A stretch of DNA of 18,639 nucleotides. It comes from an uncultured Oscillospiraceae bacterium (GTDB taxonomy: Bacteria; Bacillota; Clostridia; Oscillospirales; Acutalibacteraceae). Both the position numbers and the translations under genes were made by a program. The notes beneath the pieces were generated by a model. That model was not told where the DNA came from, made no database searches, and was given only the letters and a program-made list of their open reading frames with translations. Shown here in pieces: positions 1 to 6,673 of this stretch; the stretch's first letter is position 1, and every line of letters starts with the position of its first letter. The DNA lies in the NCBI GenBank assembly GCA_958354085.1, contig CATWUX010000034.1:1-18639 (forward strand). The letters run 5' to 3'.

Positions 1-1
1 C

Positions 2-127
2 GGACTGAAAACGAATTTCCGTGAGGTTTCCCGTTCCGGCTTTAAGCCGATGCTGCATGGCTTTTTGATTTCCGCGCTGGTCGTGGTGGTTTCCTTTACA
101 GTACAGATGTTTTTGGGACAGCTGTAA
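2..127 (+). CDS. C-terminus of YeiH-like putative sulfate exporter family protein (partial)
   Basis: Only the last 41 codons are in the window; the start lies upstream. The reading frame begins GLKTNFREVSRSGFKPMLHG and continues into a hydrophobic helix (FLISALVVVVSFTVQMFL) before TAA. The GLKT-x-F-x-E-x5-G-x-KP pattern followed by a last transmembrane helix resembles the C-terminal end of the YeiH/UPF0324 family of putative anion exporters. That family assignment is from memory of the pattern, and the fragment is short, so another multi-pass membrane protein is possible. A hairpin terminator follows at 168-202. Confidence 0.55.
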   Translation, partial: GLKTNFREVSRSGFKPMLHGFLISALVVVVSFTVQMFLGQL

Positions 128-167
128 TATTCGAATTTATTGTAAAAATCCGTATGTATACGGCACA

Positions 168-202
168 AAACAGCCTGCTGATATCACGTCGGCAGGCTGT
201 TT
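168..202 (+). terminator. Intrinsic terminator after the YeiH-like gene
   Basis: Perfect 11-bp inverted repeat, 168-178 pairing with 192-202, with a 13-nt loop. It lies 40 nt after the stop codon. The 3' arm ends in TTT and no long T tract follows, so termination may be incomplete. Confidence 0.65.
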
Positions 203-267
203 CGCATAGGGGCGCCTTTATTCATGAAACCTTCATAACTTCCTTGAACGGATGTGTTATAATCGTA

Positions 268-296
268 TTGCAAATTTTAGACTTTTTTGCTATACT
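268..296 (+). promoter_or_regulatory. Sigma-A type promoter for the PLC-like/luxS unit
   Basis: TTGCAA (268-273), 17-nt spacer, TATACT (291-296), with a TGC extended -10 just before it. A second extended -10 (TGTTATAAT, 255-263) sits a little upstream without a good -35. The predicted start would leave a leader of only about 16 nt before the ATG at 319. Confidence 0.6.
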
Positions 297-318
297 GGGG
301 CAGACGGGAGGACTGTAT

Positions 319-1266
319 ATGCCGGCTATGGTTACGCATTATCTGTTTGCACTGCGTGTGTTTTCCAAATTGAAAAAAGTGGGAGTAACCGTTGCGGATA
401 CCGATACCGCGATGATCGGCGCGCAAGGCCCGGATATTTTCTTTTTCCACCGTGTGCTTCCGTGGCAGCCCGGCGTCAGCTATACGCACGAAGGGTCGAT
501 GCTGCATAAAATCAGCCCCGCTAAGCTGTTTGAAGGCTTTCGCAGCGTGCTGAATCAGGAAACGGCGCAGCGGGACGCTATGCTCGGGTATATAGAGGGG
601 ATGTTCTGTCACTACGCGCTTGACCGCGCGGCGCATCCGTTCGTCTATTACTGGCAGGAGCAGCTTCGAAAAGAACAGCCCCGCTATGGCAAAAACGACA
701 ATCAGTATCATTTCCGTATCGAAAGTGCGCTGGACACCCTGCTCCTGCGGCGGGAAACCGGACGGCTGATGCGGGATTTCAAGCTGGTTTCGCTGCTGCC
801 GCCGGAACGTGACGACAATTATGCCGTTGTGGGACGGCTGTATCAGCCGCTGTTCGGGCGGCTCTTGGGAACCCCCTATTCCGAAGCGGAGCACATTGCC
901 AAAGCGGTCGGCGATATGCGGCAGGCGCTCTGGCTGATGACCGACCGTACACAGATGCGGCAGCGCGTATTGCACCCGCTGGAAAAAATAGCCGGTCAGG
1001 GGCATGCGCTGACCTCCCTTCTGCGCCCCGCGCAGGTGGGAGATTGGGATTATGCGAACGAGAAACATGCTCTCTGGACGAATCCGTTTGACGAACAATA
1101 TACCAGCAGCGACAGCTTTTATGATTTGTATGAATGGGCAGCCTGTGAAGCGGCGGATATGATCGTGGAATTTTTGGATGCGCTGCCGGACGGGAAAAGT
1201 ATGCAGGAGATCACGCAGGATCGCGGCTTTTCCAGCGATCTGCCCGGCGTCTATGAGATAAAATAG
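319..1266 (+). CDS. Zinc-dependent phospholipase C-like protein
   Basis: Predicted protein of 315 residues. I chose ATG 319 because it follows GGGAGG at a proper distance and directly precedes the family-like start MPAMVTHYLF; the open frame extends upstream to 154 but crosses the promoter. Likely zinc ligands typical of the zinc-dependent PLC family are spread as expected: H7 in THY, GAQGPDIFFFH (34-44), CHYALDRAAHPFVY (97-110) with H98, D102 and H106, and HFRIESALD (131-139). Proteins of this type in Clostridia are usually cytoplasmic and uncharacterised; true phospholipase activity is not shown, and no signal peptide is seen. luxS starts 17 nt downstream, so the two are probably co-transcribed. 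Confidence 0.75.
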   Translation: MPAMVTHYLFALRVFSKLKKVGVTVADTDTAMIGAQGPDIFFFHRVLPWQPGVSYTHEGSMLHKISPAKLFEGFRSVLNQETAQRDAMLGYIEGMFCHYALDRAAHPFVYYWQEQLRKEQPRYGKNDNQYHFRIESALDTLLLRRETGRLMRDFKLVSLLPPERDDNYAVVGRLYQPLFGRLLGTPYSEAEHIAKAVGDMRQALWLMTDRTQMRQRVLHPLEKIAGQGHALTSLLRPAQVGDWDYANEKHALWTNPFDEQYTSSDSFYDLYEWAACEAADMIVEFLDALPDGKSMQEITQDRGFSSDLPGVYEIK

Positions 1267-1283
1267 AGTGAGGCTTTCGGAAC

Positions 1284-1742
1284 ATGGAAAAAATAGCGAG
1301 CTTTCGGGTGGATCATACGCGTCTGACGCCCGGTTTGTACGTTTCCCGTATCGATGGCGACGTGACGACCTATGATCTGCGATTTATCAAGCCGAATACG
1401 CCGCCGTTTTTGGAGGTGGCCGCTATCCATACGATCGAGCATCTGGTTGCGACGTATGTGCGCAACAGCGTGCACAAGGATAGTGTGATCTATTTCGGCC
1501 CGATGGGCTGCCGCACCGGGTTTTACTTTTTGAGCCGCGGGTTAACCGATGCGCAGGTGCTGATGCTTCTGCGGGAGGCGATGGCGTTTACCGCCGCGTT
1601 TGACGGCGAGGTGCCGGGCGTGTCCGCCGAGGAGTGCGGCAATTATCGGGAGCATGATCTGCCGCGCGCCCGCGAGGACGCCGCGCGTATGCTGGCGGTG
1701 CTGCAGGATTGGACACCGGAAAAAATGCAATACGGGATGTAA
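1284..1742 (+). CDS. luxS: S-ribosylhomocysteine lyase LuxS
   Basis: 152 residues, the normal LuxS length. The enzyme cleaves S-ribosylhomocysteine to homocysteine and DPD, the precursor of autoinducer-2, in the activated methyl cycle. The metal site is visible as HTIEH (49-53) and C118 in ECGNYREHDL, and the catalytic cysteine is C76 in YFGPMGCRTGF. The ATG follows GTGAGG about 10 nt upstream. The partner gene for the preceding step (MtnN/Pfs nucleosidase) is not in the window. The gene probably shares the promoter of the upstream PLC-like gene and ends at the hairpin at 1751. Confidence 0.96.
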   Translation: MEKIASFRVDHTRLTPGLYVSRIDGDVTTYDLRFIKPNTPPFLEVAAIHTIEHLVATYVRNSVHKDSVIYFGPMGCRTGFYFLSRGLTDAQVLMLLREAMAFTAAFDGEVPGVSAEECGNYREHDLPRAREDAARMLAVLQDWTPEKMQYGM

Positions 1743-1750
1743 CGGCGACG

Positions 1751-1788
1751 GCAGCAAGGGCGTTGCAGGATGCTCTTGCTGCGTTTTT
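1751..1788 (+). terminator. Intrinsic terminator after luxS
   Basis: GCAGCAAG (1751-1758) pairs with CTTGCTGC (1775-1782), 16-nt loop, followed by GTTTTT starting at 1783. It begins 8 nt after the luxS stop. Confidence 0.8.
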
Positions 1789-1874
1789 ATGCACTGGCAA
1801 AATAAACCAACAAAAATCGGCAGTTTATTTGTAGAGTTGCACAAGAACTTTTCGCAGCAAAACGAGATAAAATA

Positions 1875-1918
1875 TGCTATAATGACTTAATACTGAGCGC
1901 CGGTCGAAATTTGACCGG
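1875..1918 (+). promoter_or_regulatory. Extended -10 promoter and small leader hairpin of the sugar kinase gene
   Basis: TGCTATAAT (1875-1883) is a perfect extended -10; no convincing -35 is found 17 nt upstream. The early leader carries a 6-bp hairpin, CCGGTC (1900-1905) with GACCGG (1913-1918), followed within 10 nt by TTTTT, so weak attenuation is possible. The leader to the ATG at 1965 would be about 75 nt. Confidence 0.5.
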
Positions 1919-1964
1919 TATTGCTTTTTGTAAGCGGCAGCAAGCACACGAAAAGAGGGATGAC

Positions 1965-3086
1965 ATGACACCTGAGAAGGTCGTGAACAGCTTTGATATT
2001 CCGGGACGTTTTACAGGCTATCACGAGATTCCGTCCGGCAATATCAACCGTACTTATGAGGTTTCCTTTGAAGTGGCAGAGGACGGCGGCGTTCGCGTTG
2101 ACAAATATGTTTTTCAGCGGATCAACACCTTTGTCTTTAAAAACCCCCGCGAGGTTATGTCCAATATTCTGAATGTGACCGAACATATCAAGACGAAGCT
2201 GTTGGCGACAGAAGGCAGCTTTGATCGCCGTGTGCTTTCCTTTTTGACGACGGCAGAAGGATTGCCCTATGTGGAGAGCAAAGAGAACGGTTTCTGGCGT
2301 GCTTACAAGTTCGTGGACAATGCCCGTGCTTATGATTTGATCACCAAACCCTATTATTTTTATGAAGCAGGCAAGGCATTTGGACAGTTTCAGGGACAGC
2401 TGGCGGATTTTCCGGCAACGACGCTGTATGAGACTATTCCCGATTTTCACAACACCGCCAAGCGGTTGGAGGATTTTTGCGCCATTGTGGAAAAAGACGT
2501 CTGCGGGCGCTGCGCGGAGGTTCAGGAGGAAATCGACTTCATTTTGCAGCGCAAAAATGAAGCGGGGACGTTGGTGCAGCTGCTGGAATCCGGCGAGATC
2601 CCGTATCGTGTGACGCACAACGATACCAAAATCAACAACATCCTGTTTGACGAACAAACCGACCGGGCGCTGTGCGTGATCGATCTGGATACGGTTATGC
2701 CCGGCGCGTCGGTTTATGATTTTGGTGACGCGGTGCGCTCCGGCGCCAGTACGGCGGCCGAGGATGAAGAGGATCTGCGCAAGGTTTCGTTTGATTTGGA
2801 GCTGTTCCGGCAATTTACAAAGGGATTTATCGAGGGAACCGGCGGATTACTGACGAACCGCGAGATCGAGCTGCTGCCGCTGGGCGCCAAAATTTTGACG
2901 CTGGAGCTGGCTTCCCGCTTTCTGGCGGACTACCTGGACGGCGACCGGTATTTCAAAACGACCAAACCTCGGCACAATCTGATCCGGGCCAGAACGCAGA
3001 TCGCGCTGGTGGCCGATATTGAGAAGAAGTTTGAAACCATGCAGGCTATCGTGGCCAAATATCATCATCGCAGCATAGGAGAATAA
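1965..3086 (+). CDS. NahK-like phosphotransferase (N-acetylhexosamine 1-kinase family)
   Basis: 373 residues from ATG 1965, which follows AAAGAGGG by a good distance; the frame is open a little further up but without a site. The protein has the aminoglycoside phosphotransferase/choline kinase fold signature: HNDTKINN (218-225) with catalytic D220 and N225, and the metal-binding IDLD (239-242). The strings THNDTKINN and CVIDLDTVMPG are very like N-acetylhexosamine 1-kinase NahK of bifidobacteria, which phosphorylates GlcNAc/GalNAc at C1. No lacto-N-biose phosphorylase or epimerase partners are nearby, so the substrate remains open. It is a single-gene unit with its own promoter and terminator. 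Confidence 0.75.
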   Translation: MTPEKVVNSFDIPGRFTGYHEIPSGNINRTYEVSFEVAEDGGVRVDKYVFQRINTFVFKNPREVMSNILNVTEHIKTKLLATEGSFDRRVLSFLTTAEGLPYVESKENGFWRAYKFVDNARAYDLITKPYYFYEAGKAFGQFQGQLADFPATTLYETIPDFHNTAKRLEDFCAIVEKDVCGRCAEVQEEIDFILQRKNEAGTLVQLLESGEIPYRVTHNDTKINNILFDEQTDRALCVIDLDTVMPGASVYDFGDAVRSGASTAAEDEEDLRKVSFDLELFRQFTKGFIEGTGGLLTNREIELLPLGAKILTLELASRFLADYLDGDRYFKTTKPRHNLIRARTQIALVADIEKKFETMQAIVAKYHHRSIGE

Positions 3087-3100
3087 GCGAAAACAGCCCG

Positions 3101-3148
3101 GCCTCCGCCCGCAAAATGCGAAACATTGCATAGGCGGAGGCGCTTTTT
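3101..3148 (+). terminator. Intrinsic terminator after the kinase gene
   Basis: GCCTCCGCC (3101-3109) pairs with GGCGGAGGC (3133-3141). The 23-nt loop itself holds a short AATG/CATT stem. A GCTTTTTT run follows, and the structure starts 14 nt after the stop. Confidence 0.88.
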
Positions 3149-3264
3149 TCATGGGAAAAATGTCGATTGCCGCTGATTTCGGGCTGATTTATGGAAAAAA
3201 CAGAAAAAAATAAAGCCTGTCTTTATATTTTTTTACAGATTGAATAATATTCTAAAAAAAAGTG

Positions 3265-3293
3265 TTGACATTTGCGCCGGAATCGTTTACACT
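3265..3293 (+). promoter_or_regulatory. Strong sigma-A promoter for the sigma factor gene
   Basis: Consensus TTGACA (3265-3270), exactly 17 nt, TACACT (3288-3293). The sequence upstream (3190-3264) is AT-rich with A and T tracts. The predicted start lies about 35 nt before the GTG at 3336. Confidence 0.8.
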
Positions 3294-3335
3294 AGGTATT
3301 GTTCCACATGGAGTAGGACTTTTTGAGGTGGTACT

Positions 3336-3947
3336 GTGCGTGTCCGGCAGGATAGACGGGTTTTGGAAAGCTTGACCGATGAGGAATTGGCGCAGCTTTC
3401 CCGCGACGGTTCCGAGGATGCGTTTGTATTGCTGATGCAGCGTTGTTCCCCCATGATCCAGCAACACGCCGCACGTTATCAGTCTGCTTGGCAAGAAGCG
3501 GAGGATCTGGCGCAGGAAGGGTTGGTTGGGCTGCTGTCCGCTGTGCGTACCTTCCGTGCGGACGGGGGAGCGTCGTTCCGAACATATGCGTCGGTCTGTA
3601 TTCGTCACCGCATGATCACGGCTGTCAAACGCGTGTATGCGGCGCGGGAGGTTCCGCCGTCGGAGCAGCTTCCTCTTGAGGAAGAAACGGAATGGGCTGA
3701 GTTTTCCGGACAGGGACAAGCGGATCCTGCCCAGTTGGTGGTTCAGCAGGAAGATACCAATCATTTGCTGCTATACTTGCGCCGTATGCTGACGCCGTTG
3801 GAATATGAGGTGCTGATGCGGCATTTGGCGGCATATTCTTATGAGGAGATTGCGAAGCAGTGCCATGTGCATGTAAAAGCCGTGGACAACGCACTGCAGC
3901 GTGTCCGCCGTAAGTTGGCGGTGGCTATGCCGGACAGGGATGCATAG
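3336..3947 (+). CDS. RNA polymerase sigma-70 family factor, SigH-like
   Basis: 203 residues from a GTG start at 3336, chosen because GAGGTGG lies just upstream and the next residues lead straight into region 2. Region 2 spans roughly residues 9-105 (LTDEELAQL, DLAQEGLVGLLSAVRTF, ASFRTYASVCIRHRMITAVK); region 4 spans about 146-197 (LTPLEYEVLMRHLAAYSYEEIAKQ with a helix-turn-helix running to QRVRRKL). Region 3 is short and acidic. Length and layout fit the SigH (Spo0H) group, which directs early stationary phase and sporulation genes, but the usual neighbours of sigH (secE, nusG) are absent, so a paralogue is possible. No anti-sigma gene is adjacent. No clear terminator follows. Confidence 0.85.
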   Translation: MRVRQDRRVLESLTDEELAQLSRDGSEDAFVLLMQRCSPMIQQHAARYQSAWQEAEDLAQEGLVGLLSAVRTFRADGGASFRTYASVCIRHRMITAVKRVYAAREVPPSEQLPLEEETEWAEFSGQGQADPAQLVVQQEDTNHLLLYLRRMLTPLEYEVLMRHLAAYSYEEIAKQCHVHVKAVDNALQRVRRKLAVAMPDRDA

Positions 3948-3987
3948 CGTGTTTTTCGTAATTATAGCGAAAGCTTTAATTTCATAT

Positions 3988-4050
3988 GCCCGGGTAGCTT
4001 AACGAGAGCGTTGGTTTTCAAAGGTGTCGGTCCAAATCCGTCGCAGGGCA
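3988..4050 (+). ncRNA. 63-nt tRNA-like sequence (degenerate tRNA or tRNA-like element)
   Basis: The 36 nt after the sigma factor stop are followed by a stretch that reads like a tRNA with pieces missing. GCCC (3988-3991) can pair with GGGC (4046-4049), followed by an A as discriminator. A D-arm-like TAGCTTAACGAGAGC and a T-arm-like CGGTCCAAATCCG are present. The middle, GTTGGTTTTCAAA, looks like the 5' half of an anticodon arm whose 3' half is missing. Length is 63 nt instead of 73-90, the T-loop has TCC for the invariant TTC, and no CCA is encoded. A functional tRNA is unlikely. Either a decayed tRNA or a tRNA-mimicking leader of the downstream gene would fit. Confidence 0.45.
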
Positions 4051-4083
4051 AAATTATTTTTATCTTGAAGCGAGGTAACATCA

Positions 4084-4362
4084 ATGTACGAAGACAAGAC
4101 TCTTATCTGCAAAGAATGCGGCGCGGAATTTATTTTCACGGCTGGCGAGCAGGAGTTCTACGCTGAAAAAGGCTTTGTAAACGAGCCGCAGCGCTGCAAG
4201 AGCTGCCGCGATGCCCGCAAGAACGCTGCGAAGCCGGAACGCGAGATGCATGTTGCGATTTGCGCCAACTGCGGTAAGGAAGCGAAGGTTCCCTTCAAGC
4301 CCCGCGAGGATCGCCCTGTGTATTGCAGCGAGTGCTTTGCCAGCATGCGCGGCGAAGCCTAA
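4084..4362 (+). CDS. Small double zinc-ribbon protein
   Basis: 92 residues, eight cysteines in two four-cysteine sets: C9/C12 with C38/C41, and C60/C63 with C81/C84. The first half resembles the probable zinc-ribbon family zf-trcl; the second is a CxxC...CxxC knuckle seen at the end of many small clostridial proteins. Basic residues cluster between the two ribbons (RDARKNAAKPER), suggesting nucleic acid or ribosome contact, but the function is unknown. GAGG lies 8 nt before the ATG. It may be co-transcribed with the sigma factor through the tRNA-like element, since no terminator separates them. Confidence 0.85.
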   Translation: MYEDKTLICKECGAEFIFTAGEQEFYAEKGFVNEPQRCKSCRDARKNAAKPEREMHVAICANCGKEAKVPFKPREDRPVYCSECFASMRGEA

Positions 4363-4379
4363 TCGGTTCTTAGCCAGTG

Positions 4380-4410
4380 ACCGCCTGTTTTATGCAGGCG
4401 GTTTTCTTTT
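4380..4410 (+). terminator. Intrinsic terminator after the zinc-ribbon gene
   Basis: 8-bp perfect stem, 4380-4387 with 4395-4402, 7-nt loop, followed by TTTTCTTTT. Confidence 0.9.
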
Positions 4411-4457
4411 GCCTATAACGGGAAAAAGATGGACAAACACGCTTTCATGCAGTAAAC

Positions 4458-4525
4458 TATAATCCGTAAATCGAAAAGCAGGATTATGATACCGACGTTT
4501 TGAAGAGAGAAAACGTTCAAGGAGG
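4458..4525 (+). promoter_or_regulatory. Putative -10, leader inverted repeat and ribosome site of rqcH
   Basis: A TATAAT (4458-4463) without a recognisable -35 lies 70 nt before the start. The leader holds a perfect 7-bp inverted repeat, ACGTTTT (4495-4501) and AAAACGT (4510-4516), with an 8-nt gap. Directly after it comes AAGGAGG (4519-4525), 8 nt before the ATG. A hairpin so close to the ribosome site could affect initiation. Confidence 0.45.
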
Positions 4526-4533
4526 CAAACAAT

Positions 4534-6303
4534 ATGGCATTGGACGGTGCGTTTTTGTCCTGCTTGCGGGAAGAATTGACGGCCGCGCTGCCGGACGCTC
4601 GTGTGGACAAAATCCACCAGCCCTCACGGGAGGAGCTGGTGCTGGCGCTACGGCATCGCGCCGGCAGCGAAAAATTGATGATCTCGATACGCGCCAATTC
4701 GCCGCGCGTGCATTTTACCAAGATCGCGGTGGAAAATCCGGCGGCGCCGCCGATGTTTTGTATGCTGCTGCGCAAACGGCTGACCGGCGGACGGCTGATC
4801 GCCATCCGGCAGCCGGGATTGGAGCGAGCGCTGTATTTTGATTTTGACTGCGTCAATGAGCTGGGTGATATTGTGCGGTTGACGCTCGCGGTCGAGATCA
4901 TGGGGCGGCACAGCAACATTATCCTGATTGATAGCGACGGGACGGTGCTGGACGCCATCAAACGGGTGGATTGGGATATGTCATCGGTGCGTCCGGTGCT
5001 GCCGGGGCTGAAATACGCGCCGCCTCCGGCTGCGGAGGGACGGCTGGATTTGTCGGCAGCCGCACCGGAGGCGTTTCTGGAGGCGATCGCGCACGGAAAG
5101 GACGAGCCGCTTTCCAAGGCGCTGCTGGCGGTTTCCCATGGATTATCGCCGCTGATGTGCCGCGAGATCGCGCATCTGGCAACGCGCGGGCAGGATACGC
5201 GGGCGGCGGCGCTCACCCCGGAGGAACAGGAGCGCGCGGTGTTTTATCTCCGGCGTGTCGCGGCCGCGGTGAAAACGGGGGAGAACCGCAAGCCTTATTT
5301 GCTCACCCATGCGGACGGTACGCCGCTGGATTTCAGTTTTATGCCGATCACCCAATACGGTCTGGCGGCTCTCGGTCGGGAGATGGACAGCTTTTCGGCG
5401 TTGCTGGACGCGTTTTATGCGGAAAAAGATGCGGCGGAGCGCATTAAACAGCGGTCGCACGATATTCTGCGGGTGCTGACGAACGCCTATGACCGCACGG
5501 TACGCAAGCTGGAGCATCAGCGCGCGGAGCTGGCACAATCCGGCAAGCGGGAAGAATGGCGCGTGTACGGCGATGTGCTGACCGCGAGTTTGCACGCGGT
5601 GCCGAAGGGCGCGTCCTCGGCGGAGCTGGTGAATTATTACGATCCGAATTGCGCGACGCTGCGGGTGCCGCTCGATCCGGCGTTGTCCGCCGCGCAAAAT
5701 GCGCAGAAATATTACAAGCAATACCGCAAGGCACAGACCGCGGAGCGGATTTTGTCCGAACAAATCGCGGCGGGCGAAGCGGAGCTGCAATATATTGACA
5801 CGGTGTTTGACGCGCTTTCCCGTGCGGAAACATGGCGTGAGCTGGGAGAACTGCGGCAGGAACTGGCCGCAGGCGGCTATCTTCGGCTGCAGCGTGGGAA
5901 ACAAAAACCGCCCGCTCCGCTTGGGCCGATGACGTTTGTGTCCGACGACGGCTTTACTATCTTGGTCGGGCGCAACAATGTGCAGAACGATCGGCTGACG
6001 CTCAAAACGGCGCGTGGGAGCGACGTGTGGTTTCATACAAAAAATATTCCCGGCTCGCATGTGATCGTGGTGACCGGCGGGGAAACGCCGCCGGATCGTA
6101 CGCTGGAGCAGGCGGCCGTTCTGGCGGCGTTCCATTCGAAAGCGGCGCAGTCCGTGCAGGTGCCGGTGGATTATACCGAAGTGCGCAATGTGAAAAAGCC
6201 GGCCGGCGCCAAGCCCGGCATGGTGATTTATGAGAATAACCGCACAGCCTATGTAACGCCGGATGCAGCGCTGGTACAGCGGCTGCGCCGGGAGGAGAAA
6301 TGA
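4534..6303 (+). CDS. rqcH: RqcH, NFACT-family ribosome quality control protein
   Basis: 589 residues, usual for bacterial RqcH (also annotated FbpA/fibronectin-binding). In bacteria it binds stalled 50S subunits and recruits Ala-tRNA to add C-terminal alanine tails that mark chains for degradation. NFACT-N occupies about 1-260 and includes EIMGRHSNIIL (121-131). A helix-hairpin-helix/coiled-coil middle runs about 280-440. NFACT-R covers about 465-575, with DVWFHTKNIPGSHVI (497-511) and NVKKPAGAKPGMV (552-564). At residues 97-98, where the Bacillus protein has an Asp-Arg pair needed for tailing, this one has Glu-Arg. It has its own leader and ends at a bidirectional terminator shared with 5S rRNA. 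No surface adhesion features are seen. Confidence 0.92.
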   Translation: MALDGAFLSCLREELTAALPDARVDKIHQPSREELVLALRHRAGSEKLMISIRANSPRVHFTKIAVENPAAPPMFCMLLRKRLTGGRLIAIRQPGLERALYFDFDCVNELGDIVRLTLAVEIMGRHSNIILIDSDGTVLDAIKRVDWDMSSVRPVLPGLKYAPPPAAEGRLDLSAAAPEAFLEAIAHGKDEPLSKALLAVSHGLSPLMCREIAHLATRGQDTRAAALTPEEQERAVFYLRRVAAAVKTGENRKPYLLTHADGTPLDFSFMPITQYGLAALGREMDSFSALLDAFYAEKDAAERIKQRSHDILRVLTNAYDRTVRKLEHQRAELAQSGKREEWRVYGDVLTASLHAVPKGASSAELVNYYDPNCATLRVPLDPALSAAQNAQKYYKQYRKAQTAERILSEQIAAGEAELQYIDTVFDALSRAETWRELGELRQELAAGGYLRLQRGKQKPPAPLGPMTFVSDDGFTILVGRNNVQNDRLTLKTARGSDVWFHTKNIPGSHVIVVTGGETPPDRTLEQAAVLAAFHSKAAQSVQVPVDYTEVRNVKKPAGAKPGMVIYENNRTAYVTPDAALVQRLRREEK

Positions 6304-6309
6304 AAAAAT

Positions 6310-6345
6310 GCGGTCATCATTGCTTAGCAATGATGACCGCGTTTT
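6310..6345. terminator. Bidirectional terminator between rqcH and 5S rRNA
   Basis: A perfect 14-bp stem (6310-6323 with 6327-6340) and TTA loop. On the + strand GTTTT follows, 7 nt after the rqcH stop. On the - strand the stem is followed by ATTTTTT, a better terminator, placed just after the 3' end of 5S rRNA. Confidence 0.9.
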
Positions 6346-6348
6346 GGT

Positions 6349-6464
6349 GTTGGCACCTACTTATTTTCCCGGGCCGCTTCCAGCCGAGTATCTTCAGCGC
6401 AAGTGAGCTTAACTGCCGTGTTCGGGATGGGAACGGGTGTACCCTCACCGCCATCGGCACCAAC
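6349..6464 (-). rRNA. rrf: 5S ribosomal RNA, stand-alone gene
   Basis: On the - strand the sequence reads as a full 5S rRNA of about 116 nt. It contains the hallmark CCCGTTCCCATCCCGAACAC block (about 6417-6436) followed by GGCAGTTAAGCTC. The ends pair as helix I: 6456-6464 with 6349-6357 (nine pairs, two of them G-U). No 23S or 16S sequence lies next to it. A consensus promoter sits only about 50 nt upstream and a terminator directly downstream, so this is a monocistronic 5S gene. Exact ends are set from helix I and could be off by a few bases. Confidence 0.94.
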
Positions 6465-6517
6465 TATCGTCTGTTTTCGGAGCCGTAAATCAGGACCGCC
6501 GAATCAGTACGCAGACT

Positions 6518-6545
6518 ATTATAGCACGCTTTTTACAATTGTCAA
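6518..6545 (-). promoter_or_regulatory. Dedicated promoter of the 5S rRNA gene
   Basis: On the - strand: TTGACA (6545-6540), 16-nt spacer, TATAAT (6523-6518), with a TGC extended -10. Both hexamers are perfect consensus, as expected for a stable RNA gene. The leader of the precursor would be about 45-50 nt. Confidence 0.88.
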
Positions 6546-6587
6546 CACCTAATTGCAAATTGCGCGCTGGATTTTTTCGGAGGCGTG

Positions 6588-6596
6588 TGTTATAAT
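6588..6596 (+). promoter_or_regulatory. Extended -10 promoter of the DUF4317 gene
   Basis: TGTTATAAT at 6588-6596 is a perfect extended -10; no good -35 is seen. It lies back to back with the 5S promoter, only about 45 nt from its -35. Confidence 0.5.
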
Positions 6597-6673
6597 CTTA
6601 AAACCGCGGACGCGGCTTTTGGTTGGGAGAGCCGCGAACAATGAAAATCTATGATGGAAAGAAAGAGAAGCGC

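Noticed and set aside
5143..6330. 395-residue open frame on the - strand under rqcH
   Set aside because: Low-complexity Arg/His/Gln composition typical of an antisense shadow; it also reads through the shared terminator hairpin.
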